64,000 nucleotides of DNA from Longimicrobium sp. (GTDB taxonomy: Bacteria; Gemmatimonadota; Gemmatimonadetes; Longimicrobiales; Longimicrobiaceae). Below the pieces are notes generated by a model. It had not been told where the DNA came from. It saw only the letters and a program-made list of their open reading frames with translations, and made no database searches. Of the stretch, positions 23,350-30,171 are shown piece by piece. The stretch is from the NCBI GenBank assembly GCA_036389795.1, contig DASVWD010000053.1, forward strand, positions 54,403-118,402. Direction: 5' to 3'. The position numbers and the translations under genes are program-made. The first letter of the stretch is position 1, and each line of letters opens with the position of its first letter.

Positions 23350-24476
23350 TCCCGCCCCGGGCGGTCGTCGCCCGTGCGCGCGGCCTCGGCCTGCTCCTCC
23401 AGCTTCTCCTTGGCTTCCCGCTGGTCGCCCGGCTCCTCGCGCGGCGGGGGCTGCTCCGGCGGCGCGTCGGGCTCGTAGCTCAGCTCCACCAGCATGGGGA
23501 AGTGGTCCGACCCGATGCGCGGGCAGCGCCTGAGCTCCACCAGCCGGAAGTGGTTGGAGTGGAAGACGTGGTCCAGCGGGTAGCGGAAGAGCGGGTTCTT
23601 CGCGTTGTAGCTGCTGTAGAGGCCGCGGCCCACGCGCGGGTCCAGCAGCCCGCTGAGGCGCAGGAAGAGCTCGCTGGTGGGCGACCAGGCCACGTCGTTC
23701 AGGTCCCCCGCCACCACCGTCGGTGTTTCGCCGTTCTCGCCGACGGCGCGCCCGACGATCACCAGCTCGGCGTCGCGCGGGGTGGAGTCCTGGTCGCGGA
23801 TCGGCTCGGGCGGGCGGGGGTGGATGCCGTGCAGGAGCACGCGCTCGCCGCCGGGGAGCTCGAAGGCGGTGTGCACCGAGGGGATGTCGTCCTGCACCAG
23901 GAACTCCACGCGCGGCTCCACCAGCGGCAGGCGCGAGAAGAGCATCAGCCCGTAGTAGTTGTCCCGGGGGTGGCGGACCACGTGCGGGTAGTCGGCCGCG
24001 AGCGGCTCCAGCGCCCGCGCCCACGCCTCGTCGGTCTCCACCGCCAGCACCAGGTCGGGGTCGCTCTCGCGCACCATCTCCAGGAACCGGTCGTGCCGGC
24101 GGTTCTCCATCAGCACGTTGGAGATGAGCAGCCGGAAGCTGGAGCGCTTCTCCCCCGCGCCGTCCGCGCCCGGGCGCACGCGGCGGCTCCTCTCCACCTG
24201 CACGCGCGCGAGCGGCGTGTACGGGAAGATCTTGCGCAGCTGCCAGAGGATGCAGAGCGCCACGGCGCCCAGCAGCGCCCACTCCCAGGCCTCGCGCTCG
24301 AAGAAGAGCGCGGCGTAGACGGCCGCCGCGGCCGCGCCCGCGATGGCGAGCTGCGGGCGCGGGAAGTCCCACGCGCGCACCCACCAGCGCGGGCTCTTGC
24401 TGAAGCTGAGCAGCGTACCCGCCACGCAGACGAGGCAGAGCGCGACGCTGACCCCGTGGAGCACCTCCAGCAGCAT
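23346..24476 (-). CDS. Membrane-anchored endonuclease/exonuclease/phosphatase-family protein
   Basis: A 376-residue protein. Three hydrophobic segments in the first 80 residues anchor an EEP domain: LLISNVLMENRRHD, DPDLVLAVETDEAW (catalytic Glu), HGIHPRPPEP, VVAGDLNDVAWSP (DxN) and RIGSDHFPMLVE (SDH). The C-terminal 50 residues are charged and low-complexity. EEP enzymes cleave phosphodiesters in nucleic acids or lipids; translational coupling to a phospholipid synthase hints at a lipid substrate, which is inference. Confidence 0.87.
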   Translation of the reverse strand: MLLEVLHGVSVALCLVCVAGTLLSFSKSPRWWVRAWDFPRPQLAIAGAAAAAVYAALFFEREAWEWALLGAVALCILWQLRKIFPYTPLARVQVERSRRVRPGADGAGEKRSSFRLLISNVLMENRRHDRFLEMVRESDPDLVLAVETDEAWARALEPLAADYPHVVRHPRDNYYGLMLFSRLPLVEPRVEFLVQDDIPSVHTAFELPGGERVLLHGIHPRPPEPIRDQDSTPRDAELVIVGRAVGENGETPTVVAGDLNDVAWSPTSELFLRLSGLLDPRVGRGLYSSYNAKNPLFRYPLDHVFHSNHFRLVELRRCPRIGSDHFPMLVELSYEPDAPPEQPPPREEPGDQREAKEKLEEQAEAARTGDDRPGRE

Positions 24477-24682
24477 GCGTCGGTCCGGGAACGAGGTGAA
24501 TCGCCCGTACAGCGGCGCTGCCTACCGGACGCACGCCGGCACCGGGTGGGAGAAGCGCTCCCACCCCGCGCGGGGAACTGGAGTGTCGTCGGTGCAGCGG
24601 AGCGGGAGGAAAGCAAGAGGTGCGCCGCGCGGGAGGGACTTTCACCCGCTCAAGAGGTTGTCACGAACTCGAACCCCGGGAT

Positions 24683-24865
24683 TGTCATCCTGAGGAGCCG
24701 CCGCGCGGGATCATCGGAATGAGCGGATGCCTGGCGGCGACGAAGGATCTGCGGGTCGGGTCCGAGCGTGAGCCCGGCAGACGCGCGAGTCCCCACCCGC
24801 AGATCCTTCGGGCGCACAAGCTCTTGTGCAGACGCGACTTCGGTGTTTGCGCCCTCAGGATGACA
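24683..24865. repeat. TGTCAT-type inverted-repeat element, full length
   Basis: A 183-bp element with exact terminal repeats TGTCATCCTGAGG and CCTCAGGATGACA, and an inner pair AAGGATCTGCGGGT / ACCCGCAGATCCTT. It fills most of the 435-base gap between two minus-strand genes. Nothing else is seen in that gap. Confidence 0.88.
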
Positions 24866-24911
24866 GCGTGTCTATGGAGCAAATGTAAACACCCTCCGAA
24901 GCGCCGCGCCG

Positions 24912-25586
24912 CTACGCCGCGATCCTCAGCCGGTACGCGGCCATCTCGTCCGCGTCGTCCACGCAGGCGAAGCCCATCCGCCGCAGGTAGGCGGCGTGCT
25001 CGCGGTTCCCGGGCGCGCTGACGATCTCCTCGATCCCCCGGGCGCGGAAGAACTCCGCCTGCTCGCGGAAGACGTAGCGCCCCGTCTTGAAGTCGCGGTA
25101 CGGCGGGGTCACGTAGTCCAGCAGCACGCGGAGCGTCCGCCCGTCCCGCACCTCGCCGATGAAGACCCTGGCGGGCACGGCGTCGCGCAGCACGAAGAAG
25201 GTGAGGTGGTGCGGGGCGGGCGCGTGCGCGAAGGCGGGCTGGAAGCGCCGGATCTCGCGGTCGTGGAAGCGCAGGAAGTAGCGCAGGTAGTCGATCTCGG
25301 GCCGCACCTCCAGGAGCTGGAAGTACTCCCGGGCCGCGAGCATCTGGCGCAGGTAGTACAGGTTGATGCCGACGATGAACAGGTTCATCGCCGCCACGGG
25401 GTAGGAGTGGATCAGCGCGCCGTAGACGGCGAAGGCCAGCGATCCGACGAGGTTGATCACCCGCAGCTTCAGGATCGAGCTCATCGTCAGCGACACGGCC
25501 ACCAGCCCGGAGGCCGCGTACCCCACCAGCTCCAGCGCGAGCTGCCGTCCATCGTAGACCGTCCGTCGAGCGTGGCTGCGGATCAT
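24912..25586 (-). CDS. YgjV-like membrane domain fused to a GNAT-like domain
   Basis: A 224-residue protein. Residues about 10-85 form three membrane segments resembling YgjV (LVGYAASGLVAVSLTMSS, LRVINLVGSLAFAVYGALI, AAMNLFIVGINLYYL). Residues about 100-220 look like an acyltransferase-type domain: HLTFFVLRDAVPARVFIGEV, DYVTPPYRDFKTGRYVF, and a C-terminal NREHAAYLRRMGF. The start at 25586 (MIRSHARRT) is chosen because the upstream extension is low-complexity. The acceptor is unknown. Confidence 0.78.
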   Translation of the reverse strand: MIRSHARRTVYDGRQLALELVGYAASGLVAVSLTMSSILKLRVINLVGSLAFAVYGALIHSYPVAAMNLFIVGINLYYLRQMLAAREYFQLLEVRPEIDYLRYFLRFHDREIRRFQPAFAHAPAPHHLTFFVLRDAVPARVFIGEVRDGRTLRVLLDYVTPPYRDFKTGRYVFREQAEFFRARGIEEIVSAPGNREHAAYLRRMGFACVDDADEMAAYRLRIAA

Positions 25587-25796
25587 GATCTCCGGACTGG
25601 AAGAGCGCGTCCCCGGGGGTGCCGAGCTCTTTTCGCGGCGAAAGCGACAAGAAGCGTCGCGGGCACGGCGAGTGCAGGCCGTCCCCCTCACGGCCTGACG
25701 GTGAATCTCGGCACGTTCGGCGGCCCGGGGAGCGCAGTCCGCCCCTGCCCGCGGGGACCGCCGCATTCCCCCACCTTCCCACCGGCGGAGGACGCG

Positions 25797-26123
25797 ATGA
25801 GAAAGCTGACGCTGGACCTGGAAGACCTCACCGTCGAGTCGTTCGACACCACGGCGCTGCGCCGCCGGGCGCGGGGAACGGTGCGCGCGTTCGACTCCGT
25901 CCAGCCGCAGGATACTCAGGACAGCGGGTGCTACACCACCTGCGGGGGGACGGACTGGGTCGAGTGCGACTACACGAACGTCTCGTGCATCGAACAGTCG
26001 ACCCCGGACGCGAGCTGCTACGGCGACACCTGCTTCGGCGTGAGCTGCGGGCCCGAGGGGTCGTGCAGCCAGGGGTGCTCCCCCAGCGGCAGCGGGGGGT
26101 GCTCCGACCGCTGGCCGTGCTGA
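25797..26123 (+). CDS. Pinensin-like lanthipeptide precursor peptide
   Basis: A 108-residue peptide. The leader begins MRKLTLDLEDLTVESFDTT, the pattern of pinensin-family precursors in Bacteroidota and Longimicrobium. The core after about residue 43 holds 11 cysteines among many Ser/Thr (GCYTTCGG, SCYGDTCFGVSC, CSQGCSPSGSGGCSD) and ends in Cys. In characterised pinensins, Ser/Thr are dehydrated and joined to Cys as lanthionines. The core here is much longer than pinensin. No LanB/LanC, transporter or protease gene lies in the window, so modification enzymes must be encoded elsewhere. GGAGG precedes the ATG by 7 bases. Confidence 0.82.
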   Translation: MRKLTLDLEDLTVESFDTTALRRRARGTVRAFDSVQPQDTQDSGCYTTCGGTDWVECDYTNVSCIEQSTPDASCYGDTCFGVSCGPEGSCSQGCSPSGSGGCSDRWPC

Positions 26124-26173
26124 CGCGGGGCATCCCGGCGCCCCGGCCGTGACCGGAGGCGCGCGGCGAACAC

Positions 26174-26206
26174 GGGGGCGGGGCCGCGGGCGGCGGCCCC
26201 GCCCCC
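26174..26206. terminator. Bidirectional hairpin between convergent genes
   Basis: GGGGGCGGGGCCGC and GCGGCCCCGCCCCC are exact inverted repeats around a 5-base loop, between the lanthipeptide precursor and the asparaginase gene. Confidence 0.7.
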
Positions 26207-26213
26207 TCTCGCG

Positions 26214-27332
26214 TCAGTCCCGCGGCGAGCCCTGCAGGAGCGGCTCCAGCGGCACGTCGCGCGGGCCGTTCTCGTCGCAGACGGCGTAGCTGCCGCCGGG
26301 GTAGAGGGTGACGCCCGCGTGCTCGCCGCGGGCGTTCAGCACGTAGAACTGGATGCCGAAGCTGGGCGTCCCCCGGCTGTTGAGGAGCCGCTTCTCCACC
26401 GTGTTCGACACGATGCGCCGGAGCCCCTCCATCCCCGCGTCCTTCGGGCTCATCCCCCGCCGCAGCGCCTCGACGATCAGGAACGAGGTGAGGTTGTAGA
26501 GGTTCGCCTCGCCCCGGCCCGTGGAGCCCGCCGCGCCGACGGCCCCGTCCACGTAGAGCCCGGCGCCCAGGATCGGCGAGTCGCCCACGCGGCCGGGGAT
26601 CTTCCACGCCAGCCCGCTGGTGGTGGTGACGCCGCAGATCTCGCCGCGCGCGTTCACGGCGTTGCAGTTGATGGTGCCGTAGTAGTGGTCGGCGTCGATC
26701 AGCCCCTCGGCCACCATCTGCAGCCCCGCGGCGTGCCCGGCCTCGGCCCGCGTGGCGGGGTCGAGAAAGTGCGCGGGGTCGGTGCGCCGCTTCCACTCCA
26801 GCCAGAGCCGGCGCGAGCCCGGCGTGTTGAGGTCGTCCTCGACGGTGAACCCCATCTGCCGGGCGAAGCGCTGCGCGTCGCGGCCCACCAGCAGGTGGTG
26901 GTCGGTGTTCTCCATCACCGCCTTTGCCACCAGCGACGGCGTGCGGACGCCCTCCAGCGCCGCCACCGCGCCGGCGCGCCGCTTCGGCCCGTGCATCACC
27001 GAGGAGTCGAGCTGCACCACGCCTTCCGCGTTGGGGAGCCCGCCGTAGCCCACGCTGTTGTCCTCCGGGTCCAGCTCCACGATGTTGACGCCCGCCACCA
27101 CCGCGTCCAGCACGTCGGAGCCCTGCATCATCAGCGCGAACGCCTTCTGCACGGCGGTCGCGTCGCCGCCGTTCTTGAAGCGGTTCCCGTTCCCCGAGGC
27201 GATGACGACCGGCCGGGCCGCCCCGCGGACGACGACGGCCGGCGCGCCGGCCAGGGGCTGCGGGAGCGCGGCCGCGAGCCCCGCGGCGGCGCCGGCGGCG
27301 ACGAACTCCCGGCGGGTGATGGAAGTGCTCAT
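26214..27332 (-). CDS. Tat-exported N4-glycosylasparaginase/isoaspartyl peptidase-type Ntn hydrolase
   Basis: A 372-residue protein. SITRREFVAAGAAAGLAAALP is a twin-arginine signal, so it is exported folded. The Ntn-hydrolase domain has GGDATAVQKAF, SVGYGGLPNAEGVVQLD and the self-processing site CGVTTTSGLAWKIPGRVGDSPI, whose Thr becomes the N-terminal nucleophile. The family cleaves GlcNAc-Asn, beta-aspartyl peptides or asparagine; the RVGDSP context and length favour the glycosylasparaginase branch. I chose ATG 27332, placing RR at the usual distance. Confidence 0.92.
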   Translation of the reverse strand: MSTSITRREFVAAGAAAGLAAALPQPLAGAPAVVVRGAARPVVIASGNGNRFKNGGDATAVQKAFALMMQGSDVLDAVVAGVNIVELDPEDNSVGYGGLPNAEGVVQLDSSVMHGPKRRAGAVAALEGVRTPSLVAKAVMENTDHHLLVGRDAQRFARQMGFTVEDDLNTPGSRRLWLEWKRRTDPAHFLDPATRAEAGHAAGLQMVAEGLIDADHYYGTINCNAVNARGEICGVTTTSGLAWKIPGRVGDSPILGAGLYVDGAVGAAGSTGRGEANLYNLTSFLIVEALRRGMSPKDAGMEGLRRIVSNTVEKRLLNSRGTPSFGIQFYVLNARGEHAGVTLYPGGSYAVCDENGPRDVPLEPLLQGSPRD

Positions 27333-27451
27333 GGCGTCCGGTTCGGCGGGTGGACGGGGGTGACGGGGCAGGGAGGCCTGCATCTTGGGGCGGGCGCGGG
27401 CGCGCGGCAACCCGGGCGGGGCGACGCGAGGCGCGGCGCGGGCGGCTGGGG

Positions 27452-27480
27452 TTGACTCAAGTGGTTGCGACGCATATATT
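27452..27480 (+). promoter_or_regulatory. Strong sigma-70-type promoter for the RNA-tRNA unit
   Basis: TTGACT and TATATT separated by exactly 17 bases, in a short AT-rich stretch amid GC-rich DNA. The predicted start is near 27487, three bases before the closing stem of the structured RNA. Confidence 0.8.
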
Positions 27481-27486
27481 TATCGC

Positions 27487-27650
27487 GTTGAACATGGCCG
27501 GGGAGATCAGCGTTTGAGCCGACTCCTTTGAAGCCGGGGGCTGATCTCGCGGAGGATGTAGCGTCCTGACCGGATGCCGCTGAACCTGCGGGGATGCCAC
27601 CCACCGATCTCGTATCGGGCTTCAAACCGCCTCTCCGGCAATGTTCGGCC
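27487..27650 (+). ncRNA. Structured RNA, 6S-RNA-like candidate
   Basis: About 165 bases between a strong promoter and the initiator tRNA. The ends form a 16-bp closing stem: 27490..27505 (GAACATGGCCGGGGAG) with 27631..27646 (CTCTCCGGCAATGTTC), one mismatch and one wobble. Inside, TTTGAAGCC (27527) pairs exactly with GGCTTCAAA (27618), and GAGATCAGC (27503) can alternatively pair with GCTGATCTC (27540). A long rod with an internal loop and a length of 160-200 are the 6S RNA architecture, which mimics an open promoter and binds RNA polymerase. The 6S label is tentative; a structured noncoding RNA is better supported. Confidence 0.5.
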
Positions 27651-27656
27651 ACACGT

Positions 27657-27730
<74 letters not shown>

Positions 27731-27736
27731 TGCGAA

Positions 27737-27771
27737 AACGCCCCGTCTCTGCCGTGCAGAGGCGGGGCGTT
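27737..27771. terminator. Hairpin terminator after tRNA-fMet
   Basis: AACGCCCCGTCTCTGC pairs over 16 bp with GCAGAGGCGGGGCGTT (one wobble, 3-base loop), 6 bases after the tRNA. It could also serve the convergent GNAT gene ending at 27806. Confidence 0.75.
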
Positions 27772-27805
27772 CTCGCGTGCGGCCGCCTGCGGGGCGGGGC
27801 AGCGG

Positions 27806-28507
27806 TCAGGTGACGTGGAAATCGGCGCCGTAGGGTGCCAGCCGCAGCTTCTTCGCCACCGCCTGCGAGGCGGTGTTCTCCCACGACGTGCTGTACAGGG
27901 GGGTGGCGCCCAGGGACCGGACCACGCGCGCCCACCCGGCCACCACGTCCGCCGCATACCCCCTGCCGCGGAAATCGGGCAGCGTCTCCACGCCGGCCTC
28001 GTGGGCCACTGGGGTGATACGGACGCTGCGGCAGACGGACACCGCCCGGCCCTCCACCACGGCGGCGAGGAAGGGCTGCCAGTCGGGCAGCTCCGCGACC
28101 AGCTCCTCGAAGCCGCCCCGCAGCACCCCGGCACTCGCCTCCGTGACGGCGGCCAGGGGCGCCGACGGCTCGGCGATTTCGGTGAAGCGATAGTCCGGCC
28201 CCGCCCACACCCCGCGCACGGGCGCGTGCCTCCCGAGCAGCCGCGCGTACGCCCCGGCGTGGCGGGGTGGGTCGCGGAGCTCCACGCCCACCGGCTCGTC
28301 GGCGCACAGCGCTTCCAGCTCCGCGACGAGGGTCTCCGGAAGGTCGGCCCGGAACCGCCAGAGGTTCCCCGCGCGCGTCCGGCCGAGGAACAGGCGGGGA
28401 GCGGGAGCCCCGCCTCCGGGCTCGTTGACGCGCAGCAGCCTGGAGCGGGCGTCGTGGGTGAACAGGGCCCGGGCGTGCGCGCCCATCAGCTCTCGATCGG
28501 TGGGCAC
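27806..28507 (-). CDS. GNAT-family N-acetyltransferase
   Basis: A 233-residue acetyltransferase with the CoA-binding motif in the C-terminal half: GVETLPDFRGRGYAADVVAGWARVV, then YSTSWENTASQAVAKKLRL. The N-terminal half (LRVNEPGGGAPAPRLFLGRT) matches the group of GNATs with an extra substrate domain. The start is uncertain: I use GTG 28507, 2 bases after the remnant frame's stop and behind AGGG. A GTG at 28561 is also open. Substrate unknown. Confidence 0.82.
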   Translation of the reverse strand: MPTDRELMGAHARALFTHDARSRLLRVNEPGGGAPAPRLFLGRTRAGNLWRFRADLPETLVAELEALCADEPVGVELRDPPRHAGAYARLLGRHAPVRGVWAGPDYRFTEIAEPSAPLAAVTEASAGVLRGGFEELVAELPDWQPFLAAVVEGRAVSVCRSVRITPVAHEAGVETLPDFRGRGYAADVVAGWARVVRSLGATPLYSTSWENTASQAVAKKLRLAPYGADFHVT

Positions 28508-28509
28508 GT

Positions 28510-28650
28510 CTACGCCCTGGCCGGGTCGAGCGGGACCGGCGGGAGCACCTCGCGCTCCCACGCGGCGTACTTCGCCCGCAGCCGCGCGAGGACGGCCGGC
28601 TGGTCCGCCTCGCGGTCGTGCTTCTCGCCCGCGTCGGTTCCGCAGTCCAT
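28510..28650 (-). pseudogene. Remnant of a sulfatase C-terminus
   Basis: A 46-residue frame whose second half, LARLRAKYAAWEREVLPP, matches the very C-terminal helix of bacterial arylsulfatases. There is no catalytic domain, signal or Cys/Ser formylglycine site anywhere nearby. It is probably the leftover 3' end of a lost sulfatase gene. It ends 2 bases before the GNAT start. The match is short, so the origin is inferred. Confidence 0.4.
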
Positions 28651-28784
28651 CGCGCGGCTCCGTTGTGGAAGGGAAAGGCTTACCCGGATTCTACGAAGCC
28701 CGCTGCGCGGACCGGGCTGCGCCCGTGCGCTTCGCGCCCCGGAGCCGGCCTGCCCGCGCCGGAGCCGGCCCCCGCGCCGAACCA

Positions 28785-28832
28785 GCCTGCGCAGGCAGGC
28801 TTCTCGCCGTTGTTGCCGCGGGTTCACCCGCC
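28785..28832. repeat. Diverged copy of the GCGAGGCTT hairpin family
   Basis: AGCCTGCGCAGGCAGGCTT then GTTGTTGCCGCGGGTTCACCCGCC, matching the order hairpin, GTTGTTGC, CGGCTTCAGCCG of the copies at 50966 and 54294. Confidence 0.45.
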
Positions 28833-28849
28833 CTTCCCCCGGCCCGAGA

Positions 28850-29947
28850 TCAATCCGGCCGGGGCTCCGACGCGGCCAGCAGCTCGGCCAGGTACGGGCC
28901 CCAGACCGCCGGGAGCGAGTGGGTGCCGTGGCCGCGCGTGGCCTCGCCGGTGGGGATCAGGATGTACCGCCCACGCCGCACCCTGCGGATCTCGCGCTCC
29001 AGGATCCCCAGCTCGGGCGGGTTCACCTCGTCGTCGGCGGAGTTGACGGCGAAGAGCGGGGCCGCGATCCGCCCCAGGTGCGGCGAGGGGTCGTAGTCGC
29101 GCGACGCGTCGAAGGCGTAGAGCACGTCGTTGGCGTCCAGCGTCGACAGATACCGCCTGACCGACGCGTCGAAGAGCGAGTCCGCCGCCTGGCGCGTGGG
29201 GGCGGCGCGGTGCTGCTGCAGCGGCGCGCTCACCATCAGCATCAGCGCGTGGACGGCGTCCTCCAGCCCGCGGGGCTGCGCCTGGTAGTCGCCACCCTTC
29301 CACTCCGGGTCCTTGCGGATGGCGTCCATGATCATCCGCCGCATCATCCGGTTGCGCCCGGCGATCTCCACCGGCGCGCTGGCCAGCGGCATCAGGGCGT
29401 CCATGAAGTCCGGGTAGGTGTAGCCCCACACCCAGGTGTGCATCCCGCCCATCGACGTCCCCATCACCAGCCGCAGGTGGTTCACCCCCAGGTGCTCGGT
29501 GAGCAGCCGGTGCTGGGCCCGCACCATGTCGTCGTAGGTGTAGCGCGGGAAGCGTGCGCGCAGCCCCTCGCTGGGGCGGCTGGAGCGCCCGTGCCCGATC
29601 CCGTCCGGGAGGACGATGAAGTACCGCCGCGCGTCCAGCAGCTGCCCCGGCCCGAAGAGCCGCCCGGCGAAGTTGTCCGAGAGGAAGCCGCGCCCCGACC
29701 CCGTGGTGCCGTGCAGGATCAGCACGGCGTTGCGCACCGTGCCCGCCGCGTCCCGCCGCGGCGTCCCGATCGTCGTGTAGTGGAGCCTCAGTTCCGGCAG
29801 GCGCTCCCCGCTCTCGAAGACGAAGTCGCGGACGACGAAGTCGCCCTCCACCGGCGCGGGGTAGGCCGGCTCCCCCTGCGCGGCCAGCGGGGACGCGCCG
29901 CAGGCCAGGAGGAGCAGGAGCGCGGCGCGCGCACGCGGCATCGGCAT
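28850..29947 (-). CDS. Secreted alpha/beta hydrolase, homoserine-acetyltransferase-like
   Basis: A 365-residue protein with a signal peptide (ALLLLLACGASPLAAQ). The fold follows MetX-type hydrolases: VLILHGTTGSGRGF (oxyanion region), nucleophile Ser in VMGTSMGGMHTW, Asp in NSADDEVNPPE and His in RGHGTHS. Because it is exported, it is more likely an esterase or acylase than a cytosolic methionine-pathway enzyme. The ATG at 29947 puts the signal peptide at the N-terminus. It is divergent from the TonB receptor at 30172. Confidence 0.85.
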   Translation of the reverse strand: MPMPRARAALLLLLACGASPLAAQGEPAYPAPVEGDFVVRDFVFESGERLPELRLHYTTIGTPRRDAAGTVRNAVLILHGTTGSGRGFLSDNFAGRLFGPGQLLDARRYFIVLPDGIGHGRSSRPSEGLRARFPRYTYDDMVRAQHRLLTEHLGVNHLRLVMGTSMGGMHTWVWGYTYPDFMDALMPLASAPVEIAGRNRMMRRMIMDAIRKDPEWKGGDYQAQPRGLEDAVHALMLMVSAPLQQHRAAPTRQAADSLFDASVRRYLSTLDANDVLYAFDASRDYDPSPHLGRIAAPLFAVNSADDEVNPPELGILEREIRRVRRGRYILIPTGEATRGHGTHSLPAVWGPYLAELLAASEPRPD

Positions 29948-30171
29948 CTTCCGAACCCCCGGACGAAGAGATGGTCGCGGCCCCGGAGCGAGGGCGGGAC
30001 GGGGTAAAGTCGAGCGCGGGGCGCCGCCGCGCAACCGCGCGTCCCGGGGCCGGGCGCGAGGCTCCTTCGTCGCAGTTTGTCCCTGGTGAAACCTCGCGGG
30101 CAGGCGGGCCGTACGGGCCGCCGTCCCCGATGCAGGGGCTCTCCCCCGATGTCTTTCGCTGGAGGTTCACC

